In this document: piece after piece, positions 7,452 to 12,477 of the stretch
Numbering within the stretch: position 1 is the first letter of the stretch
Layout: each line of letters opens with the position of its first letter
NCBI GenBank assembly: GCA_004295885.1
Contig: SEDG01000038.1
Location: 1 to 12,477 of the forward strand
Reading direction: 5' to 3'
Origin: Pedobacter sp.
Lineage (GTDB): Bacteria > Bacteroidota > Bacteroidia > Sphingobacteriales > Sphingobacteriaceae
DNA: 12,477 nt
Made by a program: the position numbers and the translations under genes
The notes under the pieces: model-generated
Databases searched by the model: none
The model's input: the letters and a program-made list of their open reading frames with translations, nothing else
What the model was told of the DNA's origin: nothing

Positions 7452-8727
7452 TCTCTTCTATTTCCTCAGCAATTATCGGGATATGACCCATTAAATCATA
7501 ATTTCCATCCTTTGTAATTAGAATATCGTTTTCTAGTCTAACAGCAAAGCCTTCCTCAGGAATGTAAATTCCAGGTTCACAAGTTAAAATATTACCTTCA
7601 GCAAAAGGAGTATATCGTCCTGCGAAATCATGAACATCGATGCCTAAATGATGCGAGGTGCCATGCATAAAATATTTTTTGTAGGCTGGATATGAAGAGC
7701 TTTGATTTTTCACATCTGTAGAAGAAATTAACTTCAACTTAATTAGTTGCTCAGTCATAATTTCGCCAACTTGTTCATGGTAGGTATTCCAAATTGCGCC
7801 AGCAACCATTAACTTTTTAGATTCATTCAAAACATACAACACTGAATTATATACTTCTTTTTGTCGAGGAGTAAATCTCCCATTAACAGGAATTGTCCTT
7901 GTCATATCTGCATTATAGTTCGCATATTCAGCCCCAAAATCAAGTAATATTAGATCTCCATCTTTACATTCTTGATTATTGTCGGTGTAATGGAGGATGT
8001 TTGCATTATTGCCACACGCTATAATCGGGTTATAACCATGACCGGTAGCCGCTTGTCTAATGAATTCGTGAATAATTTCTGCTTCAACCTCATATTCCAT
8101 TACGCCAGGCTTTATAAATCTCAACACCCTATTAAATGCATCTTTGGTAATATCGCAAGCTTTTTGGGTAAGATTTACCTCTATATCGGACTTTATGGCA
8201 CGTAGTTGCCTCATTAAAGGAGCGGCTCTCTCATATTTATGTAGCGGATATTTACTTTTTAGTTCATTGATTAACCTGATATCACGATAAGGCACTGTGT
8301 GTGCATACCTGTCATTCTCGTTAGTATTAAGAAAAATATGATCGGCATAATGGATAATACTGTGAAGAATATTGTCAAAGTCATCAAGCCAATAGACATT
8401 TGTTATGCCTGACGTATCTTGAGCTTGCTTTTTTGTGTACTTGTGCCCTTCCCATACTTTTATGTAGTCGTTGGTCTGTCTTAAAAACAGGACTTCTCTA
8501 TACAAAGGATTAGGACAGTCTGGAAAAAGCAAAAGAATAGACTGTTCTTGGTCTATTCCACTAAGATAAAATAGATCAGGGTTTTGCTTAAAAAGAAAAT
8601 TCTGGTCACCACTTCTAGGAAATTCATCGTTTGAATGAAATATAGCTACAGATTTAGGTTGTAATAGGGCTTTAAAATTATTTCGGTTATTAATAAATAG
8701 AGAATTGTTTATTTGCTTGTATTTCAT
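7438..8727 (-). CDS. pepP: Xaa-Pro aminopeptidase (aminopeptidase P, M24B)
   Basis: A 429-residue metallopeptidase that removes the N-terminal residue from peptides with proline in second place. Residues about 1-170 form the aminopeptidase P N-terminal domain (NPDLFYLSGIDQ at 49-60). The C-terminal pita-bread domain has all five expected metal ligands: D263 in LLDFG, D274 in NADMTRT, H359 in HGTSHHLGIDVHD, E384 in CEPG and E399 in RLEND. H246 in ILHYTDN fits the catalytic-site His of E. coli PepP. No signal peptide is seen, so it is likely cytoplasmic. Length matches the family (E. coli 441). Its last 14 bases overlap the 3' end of the GTPase gene on the other strand. It diverges from the porin gene at 8900. 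Confidence 0.95.
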   Translation of the reverse strand: MKYKQINNSLFINNRNNFKALLQPKSVAIFHSNDEFPRSGDQNFLFKQNPDLFYLSGIDQEQSILLLFPDCPNPLYREVLFLRQTNDYIKVWEGHKYTKKQAQDTSGITNVYWLDDFDNILHSIIHYADHIFLNTNENDRYAHTVPYRDIRLINELKSKYPLHKYERAAPLMRQLRAIKSDIEVNLTQKACDITKDAFNRVLRFIKPGVMEYEVEAEIIHEFIRQAATGHGYNPIIACGNNANILHYTDNNQECKDGDLILLDFGAEYANYNADMTRTIPVNGRFTPRQKEVYNSVLYVLNESKKLMVAGAIWNTYHEQVGEIMTEQLIKLKLISSTDVKNQSSSYPAYKKYFMHGTSHHLGIDVHDFAGRYTPFAEGNILTCEPGIYIPEEGFAVRLENDILITKDGNYDLMGHIPIIAEEIEEIMNA

Positions 8728-8761
8728 GGGATTATTTACTTAGATTAGAAAATCAATTATT

Positions 8762-8769
8762 CAAATGTA
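8762..8769 (-). promoter_or_regulatory. Candidate -7 box for pepP (TACATTTG)
   Basis: TACATTTG on the minus strand fits TAnnTTTG and lies 34 nt before the pepP ATG, a usual leader length. No good -33 TTTG is seen upstream. Confidence 0.45.
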
Positions 8770-8817
8770 ATTAAATGAGCTAAATATTTGAAGTTTGGAA
8801 CAGAGTTTGTGTAATGT

Positions 8818-8847
8818 TTTGAGATTATAAAAATTTGTTTAATTTTG
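8818..8847 (+). promoter_or_regulatory. Promoter of the OmpA-family gene (TTTG-N18-TAATTTTG)
   Basis: TTTG at 8818-8821, an 18 nt spacer, and TAATTTTG at 8840-8847 fit the Bacteroidota -33/-7 pair well. The leader would be roughly 47 nt and ends in an A-rich stretch (TTAAAAAAGAAAATT) before ATG 8900, typical of strongly translated genes in this phylum. A second, weaker pair is TTTG 8844-8847 with AATATTTG 8870-8877. Confidence 0.65.
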
Positions 8848-8899
8848 TCTTACAAAAAATTATACAATTAATATTTGTTTAACCTTAAAAAAGAAAATT

Positions 8900-10246
8900 A
8901 TGAATTATTCTACTTTAAAAAAGGGTGTAGCCGCATCTCTTGTAGCTTTAGTTGGAGTTTCTACTCTTGCTAATGCTCAGGACGCTCCTGCATCTTCTTC
9001 TGCCAAGGTATTTGGTGGAACGGCTCAGTACAGAACATGGACATTAGGCGTTAACGCTGGTGTTTTGTCTCCAGTTGTTGTAACTGGTGGTACTAACGAT
9101 TTCTCTAATTGGGATGTTAACTTAGGTTACGGTATCTCATTACGTAAACAATTATCACACGCTTTCGGATTAGAAGGTAACATTATGCGTGGTAAATTAT
9201 CAGGAACTAACAAAGATTATCCTGGTGGTGTTGCAAATGGAGTTAAAGATTTCGAAACTAAAATCCAATATGCTGCTGATTTAAGAGGTGTTATTAACAT
9301 CGGTACAGTTGATTTCTTGAAACGTGAGAACTCAGTTAACTTCTTCGTAAGTGCTGGTTACGGTTTAATTGCTTTTAACCCAACAACTACATTAGCTAAT
9401 GGAACTACTGCTGATGATAAAGGTAAGTATGGTGAAGATAAAGATAATGATTACATCAAACAATCTTACATTCCTGTAGGTGTTGGTGTTAAATTCAAAG
9501 TTTCTGACCGTGTTGCTTTCAACTTAGCTTATACTGCTAACTTTGTTGATGGTGATAACTTAGATAGAGTTTATGCTAACGGACAATCAAAAGATAAATT
9601 CTCTTACGGTTCTGCTGGATTAGAATTCTCTTTAGGTTCGAAAGCTAAACCAAACTTGGATTGGGTTAACCCAGTAGCTTTAATGTATGACGAATTAAAA
9701 GATCCTACATTACGTCAAGAAGTTGAAGCATTGAAAAACCGTGTTTCTAACGTTGAAAAATCTGTTGAAGATTTGAAAAAAGATTCTGATGGTGACGGTG
9801 TTGCTGATCAGTTTGATAAATGTGCTGGTACTCCAGCTGGAACTAAAGTTGATGGTTCAGGTTGTCCTCTTCCAGTTGCTGCTCCAGTAACTACTACAAC
9901 TGAGACAGTTTCAAATGTAACTGGTTTCGAAACTATTCAATTTGAATTCAACTCTTCAGTGTTAAAAACTGAATCTTATCCTACTTTAGATAAATTATCT
10001 TCAGTATTGAAAGAAAACGGTGGTAAAGTAACTACTAAAGGTTACGCTTCTAGCGAAGGTACTGCTGCTTACAATATGAAATTATCTAAAGACAGAGCAA
10101 ATTCTGTTAAAACTTACTTAGTAAACTCTGGTGTTAACGCTAGTCAAGTTACTGCTAAAGGTTTTGGCGAAGCTAATCCAATCGCTTCTAACGATACTGA
10201 AGAAGGTCGTATCCAAAATCGTCGTGTTGAGACTACAAGAAACTAA
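8900..10246 (+). CDS. OmpA-family outer-membrane protein with TSP3 linker
   Basis: A 448-residue outer-membrane protein. A signal peptide covers 1-26, with a basic start (LKKG), a hydrophobic core and a cleavage site at ANA|Q. Residues about 45-245 alternate in the manner of an eight-strand OmpA-type barrel and end in GSAGLEFSLG. A short coiled coil (about 270-293, EVEALKNRVSNVEKSVEDLKK) leads to one calcium-binding TSP3-type repeat, DSDGDGVADQFDKC (295-308), then a Pro/Thr linker. The OmpA C-terminal domain covers 343-446, with IQFEFNSSVL, YNMKLSKDRANSVKTYL, GFGEANPI and NRRVE. The site normally reading GxTD is GYAS here (381-384), so the Asp that binds diaminopimelate is absent, while R399 is kept. 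Codon use is strongly biased to GGT, CGT, TTC and AAC compared with neighbours, a mark of very high expression. It is a stand-alone transcription unit with its own promoter and terminator. Confidence 0.94.
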   Translation: MNYSTLKKGVAASLVALVGVSTLANAQDAPASSSAKVFGGTAQYRTWTLGVNAGVLSPVVVTGGTNDFSNWDVNLGYGISLRKQLSHAFGLEGNIMRGKLSGTNKDYPGGVANGVKDFETKIQYAADLRGVINIGTVDFLKRENSVNFFVSAGYGLIAFNPTTTLANGTTADDKGKYGEDKDNDYIKQSYIPVGVGVKFKVSDRVAFNLAYTANFVDGDNLDRVYANGQSKDKFSYGSAGLEFSLGSKAKPNLDWVNPVALMYDELKDPTLRQEVEALKNRVSNVEKSVEDLKKDSDGDGVADQFDKCAGTPAGTKVDGSGCPLPVAAPVTTTTETVSNVTGFETIQFEFNSSVLKTESYPTLDKLSSVLKENGGKVTTKGYASSEGTAAYNMKLSKDRANSVKTYLVNSGVNASQVTAKGFGEANPIASNDTEEGRIQNRRVETTRN

Positions 10247-10264
10247 TCTTTCTTAATTCGATAT

Positions 10265-10301
10265 AAAAAAGTACCGACCAATTGGTCGGTACTTTTTTTT
10301 T
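10265..10301 (+). terminator. Rho-independent terminator after the OmpA-family gene
   Basis: A perfect inverted repeat at 10271-10292 pairs GTACCGACC with GGTCGGTAC around a central AATT. It is flanked by six A on the left and nine T on the right, which extend the stem by A-T pairs. It lies 18 nt after the stop codon. Because an A-run precedes and a T-run follows, it could stop transcription from either side. Confidence 0.95.
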
Positions 10302-10306
10302 ATACC

Positions 10307-10314
10307 TACATTTG
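10307..10314 (+). promoter_or_regulatory. Candidate -7 box for the 46-residue membrane protein (TACATTTG)
   Basis: TACATTTG fits TAnnTTTG and ends only 4 nt before ATG 10319. A TTG at 10282-10284, inside the terminator stem, is 22 nt upstream and could act as -33. Transcription would then start at or next to the A of the start codon. Confidence 0.5.
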
Positions 10315-10318
10315 CAAT

Positions 10319-10459
10319 ATGTACTTCTTCAGAAAACAAGACCCAAATAGACCCACAAATATTAATATCAAAATCATGCATATCATTAATGCAGTTGCGA
10401 TTGTTTTATTTGTAGGAGGAATAACTTGGAAATTAATACAGTGGTTTTTATTAAAATAA
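10319..10459 (+). CDS. Small single-pass membrane protein, 46 residues
   Basis: This short frame begins MYFFRKQDPNRPTNINIKIM and ends in WKLIQWFLLK. The first 19 or so residues are polar and basic. Residues about 20-40 (HIINAVAIVLFVGGITWKL) form one hydrophobic helix, and a basic-aromatic tail follows. By the positive-inside rule the N-terminus is probably cytoplasmic. Support for a real gene is the -7 box just upstream, the sensible membrane-protein composition, and placement directly after the strong terminator with no other plus-strand gene. Short proteins with an N-terminal FRKxDPNRP stretch and one helix seem familiar from related Bacteroidota, but I cannot name the family with certainty and assign no function. 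A 65-codon frame on the opposite strand (10503-10306) is judged a shadow of it. Confidence 0.68.
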   Translation: MYFFRKQDPNRPTNINIKIMHIINAVAIVLFVGGITWKLIQWFLLK

Positions 10460-10461
10460 CA

Positions 10462-10519
10462 GATGAAACCATTATGATTTTTAAGTTTTGCAATAAGAAA
10501 CAATCATAATAGCTTCATC
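10462..10519 (+). repeat. Large imperfect hairpin between the small gene and ridA
   Basis: GATGAA (10462-10467) pairs with TTCATC (10514-10519). After a 3x3 internal loop, ATTATGATT (10471-10479) pairs with AATCATAAT (10502-10510), and inside that GTTT (10485-10488) can pair with AAAC (10498-10501). The outer 15 bp are exact. It starts 2 nt after the stop of the small gene and ends 26 nt before the ridA ATG. No T-run follows on the plus strand, so it is not a standard terminator for the small gene. It may be an RNA-stability or leader element, or an operator. Confidence 0.55.
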
Positions 10520-10545
10520 GCCTTTAAAAAACAATAAGAAAACAG

Positions 10546-10926
10546 ATGAAAAAAGTAATCTATACAAACAGTGCCCCAGAACCGATTGGCCCTTATAGTC
10601 AAGCAATAGTAGCAAATGGATTTTTATTTGCCTCAGGACAGGTTGCTATTAACCCAGATAATGGAGAATTAAACCTGACGTCTATTGCAGAAGAAACTCA
10701 CCAAGTAATGCGTAACATTAAAGCAGTATTATTGGAAGCTGAATATGAATTTGAGCATATAGTTAAAACAACAATATTCTTGTCTGATATGGGCTTATTT
10801 GCTGAAGTAAACGAAGTGTATGGGTCTTACTTTGAATCTTCTTACCCGGCTCGCGAAACAGTGGCAGTAAAAGGCTTGCCAAAAGGTGTTAATGTAGAAA
10901 TATCAATCACTGCATACAAGGCTTAA
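10546..10926 (+). CDS. ridA: RidA family 2-iminobutanoate/2-iminopropanoate deaminase
   Basis: A 126-residue cytoplasmic protein of the RidA (YjgF/YER057c/UK114) family. It hydrolyses reactive imine or enamine intermediates released by PLP enzymes such as threonine dehydratase, and works as a trimer. Family blocks are all present: APEPIGPYSQA (10-20), FASGQVAINP (28-37), VVKT-like VKTTIFLSDM (73-82), and the C-terminal YPARETVAVKGLPKGVNVEI (100-119). R103 corresponds to the catalytic Arg105 of E. coli RidA, and E118 to the conserved Glu. Length is typical. It starts 26 nt after a large hairpin, and the following transporter frame begins 2 nt after its stop, so it probably heads the ridA-transporter-recG series. 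The leader is A-rich with no Shine-Dalgarno sequence. No exact TAnnTTTG box is seen; AAGTTTTG at 10483-10490, inside the hairpin, is one base off. Confidence 0.96.
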   Translation: MKKVIYTNSAPEPIGPYSQAIVANGFLFASGQVAINPDNGELNLTSIAEETHQVMRNIKAVLLEAEYEFEHIVKTTIFLSDMGLFAEVNEVYGSYFESSYPARETVAVKGLPKGVNVEISITAYKA

Positions 10927-10928
10927 GG

Positions 10929-11833
10929 TTGTTAAAATCTAAATCACGTTATTTATTAGCGGCTTTTCTTTCTGTTGCCATCTGGGATTTTTTTCTATTC
11001 CATTAAGGAATTTAAAAGCCTATCCGTCAGAAGAAATATTGTATTATAGAACCTTCACCTCATTAGTTGTCATCTGGATTGCCATTTTGCTATTCAGGAG
11101 AAAATATCTAAGACAGGATATTCAATATTTTAAATCGGCATTGCCAAAGCAAAAGAAAATTATCTTTTTGCAAATAGTTGGTGCAACAGTATTACTTACT
11201 TTAAACTGGTATACATTTATTTATGCCATTAATAATGTAAGTATTAAATCCGGTGCCTTCGCCTATATGGTTTGCCCTTTGATAACTGCTTTTGGTGGGT
11301 TTCTAATTTTGAAAGAAGAGCTTTCTAGAATCAAATTGATATCTCTTGGTATCGCTTTACTTAGTATAGTTATGCTTGCAACAGGTTCTTTTATAGAAGT
11401 GCTGTGGTCGGTTGTCATAGCAGCACTTTACTCGTTCTATTTAATCATCCAACGGAAAATGCAGCATTTAGATAAATTGAATGTGCTTGCCTGTCAAATT
11501 ACGCTGGCGGTAGTTTTAATGTTGCCATTCTATATATATCATCATCAAGGTTTCCCAACTGGGGTATGGTTTTGGGGACATATTATAGTTATTGCGGCAT
11601 TATTTACGGTTATTCCATTATTTTTGAGCTTGTACGCGTTAATAGGCATTCCATCTTCAACCTTAGGTGTAATCATCTATTTAAACCCAATTATTGCATT
11701 TACAGTTGCAGTTTTATATTTTGATGAACATATTACTTTTCATCAATTGTTAGCTTATCTTTTATTGTTATTCGCAGTTTTTCTATTTAATTGGAACTTG
11801 ATAAAAGATATCTTTACTTTTAAAAGAAAATAA
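10929..11833 (+). pseudogene. EamA/RarD-like membrane transporter, frame-split at a T-run
   Basis: The first frame, from TTG 10929 (2 nt after the ridA stop), reads LLKSKSRYLLAAFLSVAIWD and stops at 11007-11009. The second frame takes over at 10994 with SIPLRNLKAYPSEEILYYRT and runs intact to TAA 11831. Joined, they give about 301 residues with some ten hydrophobic helices, the usual EamA (DMT superfamily) length. Typical blocks are YAINNVSIKSGAFAYMVCPL in the first repeat and GVIIYLNPIIAFTVAVLYFDE near the end. EamA proteins usually read WGFFSIPLR here, so one base seems to be missing from GGGATTTTTTT. The join lies exactly on T TTT TTT in the zero frame, so -1 slippage would restore the protein. 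It may be a recent pseudogene, a sequence error or a recoded gene. The substrate is unknown; RarD-like members are proposed metabolite exporters. A fragment starting at TTG 11039 would lack the first helix. Confidence 0.85.
10988..10994 (+). other. Slippery heptamer T TTT TTT at the frame change
   Basis: Seven T bases lie in the phase X XXY YYZ relative to the first transporter frame (GAT TTT TTT CTA). Slipping back by one base makes the next codon TCT, which is the first Ser of the second frame. A short hairpin, ATTCC/GGAAT at 10997-11011, follows after two bases; it is weak. The run is also prone to RNA polymerase slippage and to sequencing error. Confidence 0.5.
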
Positions 11834-11839
11834 ACTGCT

Positions 11840-12477
11840 TTGTTTGCCTCAAATTTAGATACTCCTCTTGTTTACTTAAAAGGCGTTGGTCCTAAACGTG
11901 CCGAACTTTTGCAGAAGGAGTTGGGGATGTACACTTATGAGCAACTTTTAAATCATTATCCTTTTAGGTATATAGACCGAACTCGTTTTTACAAAATTAA
12001 CGAGCTCAATCCTGATATGCCTTTGGTACAGGTTGTTGGTAGGATAACTGGCAAGGAAACCATAGGCGAAAAACACAAAAAGCGAATTGTCATCAAATTT
12101 ACTGATGATACTGGCACAATGGAATTGGTTTGGTTCCAAAGTTTAAAGTGGGTTGAAGATAACATCATGAGAGGCAGTTTGTACATCGCCTTTGGCAAGC
12201 CAACATTCTTTAATGGAAGTTTTAGTATCTCGCATCCTGATTTAGAGCCATATCCCAGACAAACAGGCATTACAGGAAACCTAACATTGCAGCCCATTTA
12301 TAACTCGACAGAAAAGCTTAAAAAGAGTTTTCTAGATAGTAAAGGAATTCAGAAGTTGATTCATCATGTTATTGAGTTACACATTAATGAAGTCAGAGAA
12401 ACACTACCAAAATATATCTTAGACAAATACAAATTGATAAGCCGAAAAGATGCCTTAATCAATGTTCATTTTCCTTC
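11840..12477 (+). CDS. recG: ATP-dependent DNA helicase RecG (partial, N-terminal 212 residues)
   Basis: RecG remodels stalled replication forks and branched DNA. The visible part begins LFASNLDTPLVYLKGVGPKRAELLQKELG, with the helix-hairpin-like VGPKRAELL that marks RecG N-termini. The HYPFRYIDRT block (about 43-52) leads into the OB-fold wedge domain (VQVVGRITGKE, then IVIKFTDDTGTMELVWF), followed by GKPTFFNGSFSISHPDLE and LQPIYNSTEKLK. The helicase motifs lie beyond the right edge. The only start codon between the upstream stop (11831-11833) and the conserved LDTPLVYLKGVGP is TTG at 11840, where homologues have ATG-encoded MFAS. An internal ATG at residue 30 would remove the conserved start. 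It sits 6 nt after the transporter stop, so it is likely the last of the three co-transcribed genes. Confidence 0.94.
   Translation, partial: MFASNLDTPLVYLKGVGPKRAELLQKELGMYTYEQLLNHYPFRYIDRTRFYKINELNPDMPLVQVVGRITGKETIGEKHKKRIVIKFTDDTGTMELVWFQSLKWVEDNIMRGSLYIAFGKPTFFNGSFSISHPDLEPYPRQTGITGNLTLQPIYNSTEKLKKSFLDSKGIQKLIHHVIELHINEVRETLPKYILDKYKLISRKDALINVHFP

Noticed and set aside
7972..8205. A 77-codon plus-strand frame inside pepP
   Set aside because: It lies wholly antisense to the conserved catalytic domain of pepP, where metal-ligand motifs constrain the other strand. It shows no protein features of its own.
10306..10503. A 65-codon minus-strand frame with a hydrophobic stretch
   Set aside because: It is the antisense of the 46-residue plus-strand gene; the hydrophobic part mirrors that gene's helix. 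It has no promoter-like sequence and no recognisable protein features.
10997..11011. Hairpin ATTCC/GGAAT after the slippery run, as a frameshift stimulator
   Set aside because: A 5 bp mostly A-T stem only two bases from the heptamer is too weak and too close to be a convincing stimulator; it is mentioned but not claimed as functional.
11948..12297. Two minus-strand frames opposite recG
   Set aside because: They overlap each other and the conserved OB-fold region of recG, which is clearly coding on the plus strand.

Overview
The window reads as chromosomal DNA of a member of the Bacteroidota, most likely Sphingobacteriaceae (Pedobacter-like). This is inferred from the AT-rich DNA, A-rich leaders without Shine-Dalgarno sequences, promoter elements of the Bacteroidota type (TAnnTTTG at -7), a TSP3-linked OmpA porin, and the protein sequences. 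No mobile element, CRISPR array, tRNA or rRNA was seen. No stretch over 300 bases lacks a gene.

Positions 1-6427 form a surface-glycan locus. A minus-strand operon starts at 6427: an MsbA-type ABC exporter, a CgeB-like glycosyltransferase (10 nt gap), then a GT4-type glycosyltransferase (11 bp overlap). A plus-strand glycosyltransferase (1669-2571) converges on it. That gene diverges from a second minus-strand pair: UDP-galactopyranose mutase (glf), overlapping by 11 bp a DUF4422 protein that runs off the left edge. Together these would supply UDP-galactofuranose, transfer sugars, and flip a lipid-linked or lipid A-like product across the inner membrane.

Positions 6428-8899 hold a MeaB/ArgK-type GTPase (plus) and an aminopeptidase P (minus), whose 3' ends overlap by 14 bp. 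Positions 8900-10301 hold a highly expressed OmpA-family outer-membrane protein with a good promoter and a strong, symmetrical terminator.

Positions 10302-12477 hold a 46-residue single-pass membrane protein, a large imperfect hairpin, and a tight plus-strand series: ridA, an EamA/RarD-like transporter, and the 5' part of recG. The transporter is split by a one-base frame change exactly at a T TTT TTT slippery heptamer, with an intact second frame beyond it. It is either a fresh pseudogene, a sequence error, or a recoded gene. Both the transporter and recG appear to start with TTG.

I found no clearly new multi-gene system. The observations most worth a second look are the frame-split transporter, four genes with a -7 box only 4-7 nt from the start codon, the hairpin ahead of ridA, the unnamed small membrane protein, and the missing peptidoglycan-binding Asp in the OmpA domain.
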